NCBI GenBank assembly: GCA_003153055.1
Contig: PMBV01000240.1
Span: 25,838 to 33,815, forward strand
Direction: 5' to 3'
Length of the DNA stretch: 7,978 nucleotides
Source of the DNA: Myxococcales bacterium
GTDB taxonomy: Bacteria; Myxococcota; Myxococcia; Myxococcales; Myxococcaceae
The notes under the pieces are model-generated. The model was not told the DNA's origin. It made no database searches and saw only the letters and a list, made by a program, of their open reading frames with translations. Of this stretch, positions 1-5,450 are shown in pieces. Made by a program: the position numbers and the translations under genes. How positions within the stretch are numbered: the first letter of the stretch is position 1; every line of letters begins with the position of its first letter.

Positions 1-61
1 CCACCGAGGAGGAGGGTCCGGCCAACGGGCGCCGAGCGGCGAGCACGCATTGAAGGTCGAG

Positions 62-123
62 GGTCGGGCTACTGCCCAACCACCGAGGCTGTCTGGCCAG
101 CCCCTCGACCCGAGACCTCGGTG
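62..123. other. Two adjacent stem-loop dyads in the gene-free region
   Basis: The first dyad (62-81) pairs GGT-c-GGGC with GCCC-a-ACC around the loop TACT, so it is 7 bp with one internal mismatch. The second is a perfect 8-bp inverted repeat, CACCGAGG (81-88) with CCTCGGTG (116-123), with a 27-nt spacer that contains the palindrome CTGGCCAG. Neither is followed by a T-run on either strand, so a classical intrinsic terminator is not supported. They may be structured RNA, the 3' end of something outside the window, or chance dyads in GC-rich DNA. Confidence 0.35.
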
Positions 124-149
124 AGCACACGTGAGAACACCCGCCCAAG

Positions 150-222
150 CACCCGACCGGCCGAGCGCTGGTGATGCCCGCCCAGGGCCTCCGACCCTCC
201 CCGACCCTGCCTCGAGCCAGGG
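150..222 (+). repeat. Degenerate direct repeat, copy 1
   Basis: The stretch from 150 matches the one from 530 at a spacing of about 380 nt. The shared core is CCGACCGGCCGAG (153-165 and 533-545), followed with one gap by GTGATGC(C/T)CGCCC. Near the 3' end both copies have CGACCC then TGCCTCG. Similarity is clear over roughly 35 nt and fades to a C-rich pattern over about 70 nt. Confidence 0.5.
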
Positions 223-529
223 GTCCGTGGCTCGCAGAGGTGAGGGCCAAATGGAAGAGCAGCTTCCATCGCGGAAAGGGACGGCGCTCTACCCAGTCAA
301 GCGACGGTGAGTGTCCGATCCTCTGTCGGATGTCGAAGAAGTCGACCTCGGCGAGGGGCAAGAATGAGACCGACAACTTGGGACGAACGCATGGGTCAGC
401 GCATCCACGTCTCCCAGCCCACCGCGGGCATCAGCGTGCGCGTTTCGTCATGTCAGAACGTCACCGAACGCGCACGCTGCGGCCCTCCTTGCCGTGTTCG
501 CGTGGGAGCCCCCGGGAACATGCACCACG

Positions 530-605
530 CAACCGACCGGCCGAGGGGCTCGTGATGCTCGCCCGGAGCCCCAGCCCCCCGGCCTCGACCCATGCCTCGG
601 GCTCT
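530..605 (+). repeat. Degenerate direct repeat, copy 2
   Basis: This is the partner of the copy at 150-222, with the same CCGACCGGCCGAG core at 533-545 and the related downstream block CGACCC-A-TGCCTCG. It has no inverted terminal repeats and no associated transposase. It therefore looks like a decayed duplication or an intergenic repeat family rather than an insertion sequence. Confidence 0.5.
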
Positions 606-705
606 TCCCGTGCCAAGGTCCAGCCACGTGTTCTCCTGCTCATCGCCGCCAGGGTCGATGCGGTGGTCTGAGCCCGGTCCGCCAGAAGTGCTCGCAGGCC
701 CCGCC

Positions 706-752
706 TTCATCGAGTTAGGCTTTCTTGTGTATTTCATTACCAGGAGAAATAC
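706..752 (+). promoter_or_regulatory. AT-rich lipase leader with SD-enclosing inverted repeat
   Basis: A local AT-rich patch lies in otherwise GC-rich DNA directly before the lipase start. A perfect 7-bp inverted repeat, GTATTTC (729-735) and GAAATAC (746-752), flanks a 10-nt loop. The Shine-Dalgarno AGGAGA (742-747) lies in the loop and the 3' arm, and the TTG start begins at the next base (753). A weak promoter guess is TTCATC (706-711) and TGTATT (728-733), 16 nt apart. The dyad is seen directly. Whether it acts as an RNA hairpin limiting translation or as a DNA operator is inference. Confidence 0.5.
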
Positions 753-1661
753 TTGAGACACTGCCTCCTCGCATGTGCGCTTCTACTGGCAACCTCCGCG
801 TTCGCTGACTCGTATACGCAGACCAAGTACCCCGTCGTGCTGGTCCACGGGTTCCTCGGGTCGACCACGCTCTTCGGAGTCGACTACTTCTACGGCATCC
901 TCGGAGAGCTCCGGAGCGGTGGCGCGGAGGTCTACGTCGCACAGGTGACAGCCTCGAACTCCACCGCGGTCCGGGGGGAAGACCTCATCGCCCAGCTCGA
1001 CACCTTGAAGGCGCTCACCGGCGCCACGAAGTTCAACCTCATCGGCCACAGCCACGGAGGCATGACGGTGCGCTACGTCGCCTCGGTGAGGCCGGACCTC
1101 GTGGCATCGGTGACCACCGTCGGAGCGCCCCACACCGGGAGCCCGGTCGCCGACGCCATCGCCACCGCCGCGCCACCCGGAAGCCCACAGCGCGCGTTCC
1201 TGGCGAGCTTCGTCGACGCGCTCGGGGCCTTCATTCAGCTCCTCGCCGGCAGCGCGAACCGCCAGGATTCGGTGGCCGCGCTCGGCTCGTTGTCGACGGG
1301 CGGAGCGGCTGCGTTCAACGCCCTTCACCCGGAGGGCCAGCCCACCGTTGCCTGTGGCCAGGGCCCGGGCGTGGTCAACGGCGTCCGCTACTACTCGATG
1401 GGGGGCACGTCGCCGGCGACCAACTTCTTCGACGTGAGCGATGGGCTGATGGTGGCCGGCTCCCTCTTCTTCGGCTCGGAGCAGAACGACGGGTTGGTCG
1501 GCCGCTGCGCCTCGCACTGGGGGCTCGTGCTGCGCGACGACTACGGGTGGAACCACCTCGACGAAATCAACCAGTTCCTCGGGCTCAGGGGCCTGTTCTC
1601 GGCCTCGCCGCCGTCGGTGTACCGGGCTCACGCGAACCGGCTCAAGAACCTCGGCCTGTGA
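753..1661 (+). CDS. lip: Secreted triacylglycerol lipase, family I.1/I.2 (foldase-dependent)
   Basis: This 302-aa protein is an exported alpha/beta-hydrolase that cleaves long-chain triacylglycerols. Residues 1-18 form a Sec signal peptide with likely cleavage after AFA. The oxyanion strand VHGF is at 31-34. The nucleophile Ser100 lies in GHSHGG, Asp246 in NDGLVG and His268 in WNHLDEINQ, completing the triad. Cys201 and Cys252 match the family's disulfide pair. Asp227, Asp270, Gln274 and Leu278 match the calcium site of the Pseudomonas aeruginosa enzyme. The C-terminus (SVYRAHANRLKN) is also typical of that subfamily. The start is TTG with AGGAGA 5 nt upstream; no in-frame ATG or GTG lies nearby. 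Its stop overlaps the foldase start by 4 nt. Family members are folded in the periplasm by that foldase and exported by type II secretion. Confidence 0.95.
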   Translation: MRHCLLACALLLATSAFADSYTQTKYPVVLVHGFLGSTTLFGVDYFYGILGELRSGGAEVYVAQVTASNSTAVRGEDLIAQLDTLKALTGATKFNLIGHSHGGMTVRYVASVRPDLVASVTTVGAPHTGSPVADAIATAAPPGSPQRAFLASFVDALGAFIQLLAGSANRQDSVAALGSLSTGGAAAFNALHPEGQPTVACGQGPGVVNGVRYYSMGGTSPATNFFDVSDGLMVAGSLFFGSEQNDGLVGRCASHWGLVLRDDYGWNHLDEINQFLGLRGLFSASPPSVYRAHANRLKNLGL

Positions 1662-2671
1662 GTCTTTCTCGACGAGCCCTGGGCGTGGTGGCCGTGACCG
1701 CGCTCTTGGGTGGCGTCTGGGCAGGCCAGGCCCTCCTGACGGCCGAGCCACCCGCGCCGCTCCCAGCTCGAGAGCCATCGCCTTCGACTGAACGACCCGA
1801 GCCGTGGCGGAGACGTGCGGGACCGGTGGCCTCGGCCGCGCCCAACGCCACGGTGACCCCACGCTCACTCCAAGGAGCGGACGCTGACGGCGAAGTTGGC
1901 TGGAACTCCGACGGGACCGTGCGCCTCGACCGAGGCTTGCGGCGACGCTTCGACTTCCTCCTCGCCGCGCTGGGTGAGGTGACCCTCGGCCAGGTGCGCG
2001 CCCGCCTCGAGGGAGACGTGGCGAGCGTCGCTCCACCTGAGCGCGCAGCCCGGGTGATGGAGGTCTTCAATCGCTATGTGAGCTACCTCGAGCGCGTGAG
2101 CCATCTTGGGGGCACGACCGACGTCGAACGACTGGTCGAGCTCCACGCACTCAGGGTGCAGGCGCTCGGTCCCGAGATGGCTCGCGCGTTCTTCGAGGAC
2201 GAAGAGGAGACCGACGCGCGGACCCTCGACCGCCGCGCGGTGCTCGAGCGGAGTGACCTCGGAGAGAGCGCTCGAGCGGCGGCGCTGGCAGCCGTCGAGG
2301 AACGGCGACCTCGGCCGGAGCGGGAGGCGCTCGAGAGAGGGGCCCTGGTCCAAGAGACCCTCACCCAGACGGCGGCCCTCGAGGCGAGCGGCGCGACCCC
2401 GGAGCAGAAGCAGGAGGCCCGGGCCGCGCGCTTTGGCACCACGACGGCCGGACGCTTGGCTGACCTCGACGCGGAGCGGGCACGGTGGAGCGCACGGGTC
2501 GATGCATTCCGACGGGCGCGCGACACTGTCATGGCCGACGAGGCCCTCGACGACGACTCGAGGCGCCGCTCGTTGGGCGCCATCCTCGAGCACGACTTCA
2601 GCGCGCCTGAGCAACGGCGGATTCGCGCCCTCGAACTGGGCCCCAAGGCCGGGAGCCAGCCGGACGACTGA
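1658..2671 (+). CDS. lifO: Lipase-specific foldase (lipase chaperone, Lif)
   Basis: This 337-aa protein is a steric chaperone that folds the lipase encoded just upstream. The GTG start at 1658 overlaps the lipase stop (GTGA), indicating translational coupling. An open frame continues upstream to 1547 but that part lies inside the lipase gene. One N-terminal membrane anchor (about residues 7-27) is followed by an Ala/Pro/Arg-rich linker (about 30-66). The folding domain opens with SLQGADADG (70-78), close to the family's SLxGTxxDG. It then carries the hallmark RxxFDxxLxAxGE motif at 95-107 (R95, F98, D99, G106, E107). The rest is charged and helical, and includes the family-like block ARFGTTTAGRLADLDAERARW (257-277). 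It should sit in the inner membrane facing the periplasm. Length is typical of the family. Confidence 0.92.
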   Translation: MSLSRRALGVVAVTALLGGVWAGQALLTAEPPAPLPAREPSPSTERPEPWRRRAGPVASAAPNATVTPRSLQGADADGEVGWNSDGTVRLDRGLRRRFDFLLAALGEVTLGQVRARLEGDVASVAPPERAARVMEVFNRYVSYLERVSHLGGTTDVERLVELHALRVQALGPEMARAFFEDEEETDARTLDRRAVLERSDLGESARAAALAAVEERRPRPEREALERGALVQETLTQTAALEASGATPEQKQEARAARFGTTTAGRLADLDAERARWSARVDAFRRARDTVMADEALDDDSRRRSLGAILEHDFSAPEQRRIRALELGPKAGSQPDD

Positions 2672-2688
2672 GGAGCCTTCAACCAGCT

Positions 2689-3621
2689 CTACCGCGAGGC
2701 CGCTGACAGCTCCCGTACCACCAACTGACTCAGCTCGGCGCGACCGAGCCCGTGGCCGACGGCCATCGCGAGCATCGGAACGTCCGTCACCTTCACTCCG
2801 TGGAGGCGCGCCGCGTAGGCGTCGACGGCCACTGGGTCCACGCCGGCCACCACCTTGCCGGCTCTCAGGAGATCTCCGGGCCCAGCCGGTCCGTTGGTCG
2901 CCAGGACCACGGTCGCGTCGGTGACGCAGAGGTCAGGCTTGCGGAGCGTATTCGCGTCGGCGATGCACTGAGCGAGAAAGTCGGGGTCCTCCTCGCCCTT
3001 GGTCGAGCCCTCGTGAAAGAACTTGCAGGTGTCCCGGGAGAGCGCGCCCATGAAGTTCTTCAGGTTGCCGGTGAGACGCGCGCCCCGGTGGTGCTTGGCG
3101 ATCGGCAAGTTGATGAAGACCTCGCTCTCGAGGAGGTCTTTGCTCACGGAGGCGGTCTTGAGCGACACGCCCTTGGCGATCTTTCGCTCGACGCGCTCGA
3201 GCTGGGACTCCCGGAGCGCTCGGATGACGTCGCTCTCCTTCTCGGCCATGGAGGTTCGTTTCCAGTAGCCAGGAGCGAGCGGCGAGAGGAGCGTCACCTG
3301 CTTGGCACCCGCGTCGAGACAGAGCTTGGCGATGGCCAGCGCGAGCTCGGGCCGGGTGTAGGAGCCCTCGAGGCGCCAGTACTTTGGCCCGTTGATCAAC
3401 AAGCCCACCTTCGCGCCCCGCGGGACGAAGCGCCCGATGCCCCCTAGGGCTTCGACCGAGCGAAGGGCGCTGGCGAAGGCGTCGGGGCCCTCGATGGCCA
3501 AGACATCGGGGAAGTCACCGGCCGTCTTTGCGGCGCTCGTACCGGGGCCCAACAACGCGGCCGCTCCCAACGCGACGCCACCACCAACGACGGTACGACG
3601 GTCGAGTAGCTTCACATTCAC
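2689..3621 (-). CDS. Tat-exported DUF362 protein
   Basis: This 310-aa protein begins with a twin-arginine type signal: LDRRTVVGGG (Arg8-Arg9) and a hydrophobic Ala/Gly stretch to about residue 30. That implies export in folded form. The DUF362 core follows: a Rossmann-like region around VGLLINGP (72-79), the signature INLPIAKHH...TGNLKNFMGAL (170-194), NGPAGPGDLL (243-252) and AGVDPVAVDAYAARLHG (259-275). The C-terminal ferredoxin domain of some DUF362 proteins is absent. The biochemical role of the family is not established. The GTG start at 3621 lies 1 nt after the globin stop. A second GTG two codons later (3615) is preceded by GAGGTG, so either may be used. The gene converges on the foldase gene with only 17 nt between stops. 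Confidence 0.88.
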   Translation of the reverse strand: MNVKLLDRRTVVGGGVALGAAALLGPGTSAAKTAGDFPDVLAIEGPDAFASALRSVEALGGIGRFVPRGAKVGLLINGPKYWRLEGSYTRPELALAIAKLCLDAGAKQVTLLSPLAPGYWKRTSMAEKESDVIRALRESQLERVERKIAKGVSLKTASVSKDLLESEVFINLPIAKHHRGARLTGNLKNFMGALSRDTCKFFHEGSTKGEEDPDFLAQCIADANTLRKPDLCVTDATVVLATNGPAGPGDLLRAGKVVAGVDPVAVDAYAARLHGVKVTDVPMLAMAVGHGLGRAELSQLVVRELSAASR

Positions 3622-3622
3622 C

Positions 3623-4201
3623 TCATGGGGCGTTGAGTTTGCGCCTCATATCATCAATGCCCTTGGCGATGAACGTCTTGCGCATGCGCTCGACCAGCTT
3701 GGGGTTGATGCCGAGGAACTCCATCCCCGACACGAGCCCTTCGACGTAACTCTCGGCGATGACCATGGTCGCGGTCCCGAAGACACGGCGAAAGGCTGCG
3801 TAGACGCGAAGGGCATGATCTCGATCGAAGCTCTTGAGACATTGCTCGAGGAATATCTCCTCGATCCTGAGCCCGATGGACATCATGTAGACGTTCTTCA
3901 CTCCCGCCAGGATGTGGATCCACCCCACCATCCAAATGCGATCCCAGAATTTGGGGCCGGGCTTGCCCGAGATGATTTGCTCGTACCATTCCTTGAGCAC
4001 GCGCTCGCGGGTCTCCCGGTTCCCCTCACCGAGCAGTTGGGCGGCGTCGGGGTCTGCGTAGAGGACGTCGTAGAAAGCCTTGGACACCACCGGCCCCCAC
4101 GGCTTGAGCGTTGCCTCCACCGAGCTCAGCGTCGTCCAGTCCTCCAGACGAAGCCCATTGATGCGACTTGCGACGGCGACGATTGATTCCACGTTGGCCA
4201 T
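3623..4201 (-). CDS. Single-domain protoglobin-like sensor globin
   Basis: This 192-aa all-helical protein resembles protoglobins and the sensor domain of globin-coupled sensors. An N-terminal helix precedes the globin core. FYDVLY (43-48) offers candidate distal tyrosines. The segment WMVGWIHILAGVKNVYMMSIGLR (90-112) has the spacing typical of the helix-F region, with His96 the likely proximal heme ligand. No methyl-accepting, kinase or cyclase domain follows, and the length is close to free-standing protoglobins. Such proteins bind O2, CO or NO at heme; which ligand matters here is unknown. The start is ATG with GGAGAA 9 nt upstream. It is the first gene of a pair with the DUF362 gene (1-nt gap), so the two products probably serve one process. 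Confidence 0.85.
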   Translation of the reverse strand: MANVESIVAVASRINGLRLEDWTTLSSVEATLKPWGPVVSKAFYDVLYADPDAAQLLGEGNRETRERVLKEWYEQIISGKPGPKFWDRIWMVGWIHILAGVKNVYMMSIGLRIEEIFLEQCLKSFDRDHALRVYAAFRRVFGTATMVIAESYVEGLVSGMEFLGINPKLVERMRKTFIAKGIDDMRRKLNAP

Positions 4202-4222
4202 GGGTGCGCGTTCTCCATTCTC

Positions 4223-4253
4223 GGTGAATGTAGGTTTCAGCCGGATTCACCAA
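4223..4253 (-). promoter_or_regulatory. Candidate globin promoter with 7-bp operator-like inverted repeat
   Basis: On the minus strand TTGGTG (4253-4248) and TACATT (4232-4227) form a -35/-10 candidate with a short 15-nt spacer. It sits just before the globin Shine-Dalgarno. A perfect inverted repeat, GGTGAAT (4223-4229) with ATTCACC (4245-4251), has its half-sites 22 bp centre to centre, about two helical turns, and overlaps both promoter boxes. This is the layout expected for a repressor operator. The repeat is seen directly; its function is inferred, and the promoter boxes are weak matches. Confidence 0.4.
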
Positions 4254-4277
4254 GGTAATCAGGGGAGCGCCCAAGCG

Positions 4278-4289
4278 CAGCCTCGGCTG
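4278..4289. other. Short dyad CAGCC-TC-GGCTG between rhomboid and globin genes
   Basis: A 12-bp near-palindrome lies in the 158-nt gap between the end of the pseudo-rhomboid gene and the globin start. The central two bases leave too small a loop for a stable RNA hairpin, so a protein-binding site or chance is more likely. No intrinsic terminator with a T-run is visible in this gap. Confidence 0.25.
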
Positions 4290-4359
4290 GAGTAACGAGC
4301 GATCGACGCACGCCGCGACCGGGTTCACCTCCGAGCGCAATCCGCGAACACCACGCCAT

Positions 4360-5064
4360 CTAATTCAAGAAGTCGTCGTCTCGACCGCGGCGCCCACCGT
4401 CCATCGGGCGCAAGTGGGACGAGCGACGCTTGAGATCGCGGTCCAGTTGCCGCGAACGAAACCGAACCCACGCCTGCGTCGGCCACCCATACAGCGCGTA
4501 GGCAAACGTCATCGCCAGCGCAAACGCCTCGGGGATGATGGTCACCAGCCCGCCGAAGATGCCGTTCAGCGCGACGAGCAGGACGCCCAGCAGCGCGAAG
4601 TTTCGACCCGTCACGGGGAAGCCGAAGATGTTCGTCCCCCCACGCCAGATCGAGCACCCGTAGCCAACCCACACGATGGAGCTCATCACCTGAGCACCGA
4701 AGAACGGCACCGAGCCGACCTGCGGCGCCAGCGCCGCCAACCCGAGCGTCAGCAGCGCCGCGGCGGTGAGGGTGATGATGACGAATTGGAGAAAGCGCTT
4801 TCGCCCCCAGCTGTACTCGAGGCTCCCCCCCGTGAGCCAAATGATAAGGGCGCTGAAGAGCACCGACATGGTGTCTGGTCGTGCGGCCCAGATCCACGTG
4901 GCGAGCTGCCAGACCTGGCCTCGCAACACCAGCCCCGGCATGAAGTACAGAACCAGTCCGCTATCAGCCGCCAGTTTCCACACCACTGACGCCACCACCA
5001 CGCTCACGGCCAGCGCAGTCGATGCGTTGCGGTACGGGGGCAGAGCGAAGCGGACCTGCGCCAT
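4360..5064 (-). CDS. Rhomboid-fold membrane protein lacking catalytic residues
   Basis: This 234-aa inner-membrane protein has about five to six hydrophobic segments (roughly 15-32, 64-80, 91-113, 120-139, 155-172 and 176-193). It ends in a cytoplasmic Arg/Asp-rich tail. Two rhomboid-like landmarks are present: WQLATWIW (52-59) and LEYSWGRKRFL (82-92). The GxSG serine motif is not found; the expected region reads FFGAQVMSSIVW (121-132). The last segment (ALAMTFAYALYGW) has no histidine. If homologous, it is a non-catalytic rhomboid, perhaps a membrane-protein adaptor or chaperone. The start is ATG, 3 nt after the stop of the 72-aa gene, with no Shine-Dalgarno, so translation likely depends on reinitiation. 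An unrelated small multi-pass protein is the alternative. Confidence 0.72.
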   Translation of the reverse strand: MAQVRFALPPYRNASTALAVSVVVASVVWKLAADSGLVLYFMPGLVLRGQVWQLATWIWAARPDTMSVLFSALIIWLTGGSLEYSWGRKRFLQFVIITLTAAALLTLGLAALAPQVGSVPFFGAQVMSSIVWVGYGCSIWRGGTNIFGFPVTGRNFALLGVLLVALNGIFGGLVTIIPEAFALAMTFAYALYGWPTQAWVRFRSRQLDRDLKRRSSHLRPMDGGRRGRDDDFLN

Positions 5065-5067
5065 GGG

Positions 5068-5286
5068 TTACGGCTGCGGCTGCGGCTTCGGCTTGTAGAA
5101 AATCGTGATGCTCAGGCAGTGGAACTCCTTGTCGGAGCTCTGCGTGACCTTCTTGTCCACGATCTCAATGCCCGAGTTGTCCTTCAGCCAGCGGGTGATG
5201 TTCTCTCCCATCGCCTCGCGATCTCTCGCCAGGGTCGTCGAGAACACCTTCACCGCCGTAAAGCTCAATGCTGCAGGAGTTACCAT
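5068..5286 (-). CDS. Small conserved-looking protein of unknown function (72 aa)
   Basis: I do not recognise a named family. The ATG at 5286 is preferred because GGAGA lies about 9 nt upstream; an in-frame TTG at 5301 would add five residues but has no spaced Shine-Dalgarno. The body alternates beta and helix: a beta strand (AVKVFSTT, 11-18), an amphipathic helix (RDREAMGENITRWLKDN, 21-37) and two beta strands (EIVDKKVTQSSD and FHCLSITIFYK). This suggests a compact cytoplasmic alpha/beta fold. The tail is a KPKPQPQP repeat (65-72). Gln49-Ser50-Ser51-Asp52 and His56-Cys57 look like positions a family would conserve. The pseudo-rhomboid gene starts 3 nt downstream. No signal peptide or membrane segment is present. 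Confidence 0.75.
   Translation of the reverse strand: MVTPAALSFTAVKVFSTTLARDREAMGENITRWLKDNSGIEIVDKKVTQSSDKEFHCLSITIFYKPKPQPQP
5072..5095 (-). repeat. Imperfect hexanucleotide tandem repeat (four units)
   Basis: Plus-strand units GGCTGC, GGCTGC, GGCTTC and GGCTTG encode the QP/QP/KP/KP tail of the 72-aa protein on the minus strand. It lies between the body of that gene and the start of the pseudo-rhomboid gene, where a Shine-Dalgarno would be expected. Gain or loss of a unit would keep the frame. Confidence 0.7.
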
Positions 5287-5310
5287 GACTTCTGTCTCCA
5301 AGGTACGCCG

Positions 5311-5363
5311 GTAGGGCGGGACCTCCTACGCGCAGTCCCTTTCCCACCGGTTGGTGGGGGACT
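5311..5363 (-). promoter_or_regulatory. Structured leader upstream of the 72-aa gene
   Basis: The larger hairpin (5334-5363) has an outer stem AGTCCC/GGGACT and an inner stem CCACC/GGTGG with a GGTT loop on plus (AACC on minus). One 4-nt bulge interrupts the 11 base pairs. A smaller stem GTAGG/CCTAC (5311-5315 with 5325-5329) follows in the direction of the 72-aa gene. It overlaps a minus-strand AGGAGG (5327-5322) that has no start codon at normal spacing. No T-run follows, so this fits a leader element or operator better than an intrinsic terminator. The rest of the 164-nt gap to 5450 shows no clear signal. Confidence 0.4.
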
Positions 5364-5450
5364 TGGCTTGTGCCCCGTTTGGGTGAAACACGCAAGCAAA
5401 CTGACCATCTCTGCGGCTGGTACGGCCTACGCTCTCCATCGCGATTGATT

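Larger units (their letters stand above)
1..728. other. Long stretch without a convincing gene
   Basis: About 730 bases with no believable coding region. The longest open frames here (171-671 on plus, 453-761 on minus) translate into Arg/Pro/Ser-rich sequence with no recognisable domain, no hydrophobic core pattern and no good ribosome binding site. The DNA is rich in C-runs and short dyads, and carries a degenerate direct repeat (about 150-222 and 530-605). It could be an untranslated intergenic region, a decayed gene or part of a genome-wide intergenic repeat family. The left edge is cut by the window, so an upstream gene's 3' region cannot be excluded. Confidence 0.6.

Noticed and set aside
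171..671. 166-codon plus-strand open frame in the left region
   Set aside because: Arg/Ser/Pro-rich translation with no domain, no ribosome site and overlapping frames of equal quality; typical of GC-rich non-coding DNA.
783..2036. 417-codon minus-strand frame opposite the lipase and foldase
   Set aside because: Antisense shadow of two clearly recognised genes; Arg/Gly-rich with no family features.
2106..2924. Plus-strand frame running through the foldase end into the DUF362 gene
   Set aside because: Out-of-frame shadow of the foldase; Ser/Arg/Pro-rich and no domain.
3392..4186. 264-codon plus-strand frame opposite DUF362 and globin
   Set aside because: Antisense shadow of two genes with clear family motifs.
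5343..5358. Intrinsic terminator reading of the 5334-5363 hairpin
   Set aside because: No T-run follows on either strand; kept only as a leader or structural element.
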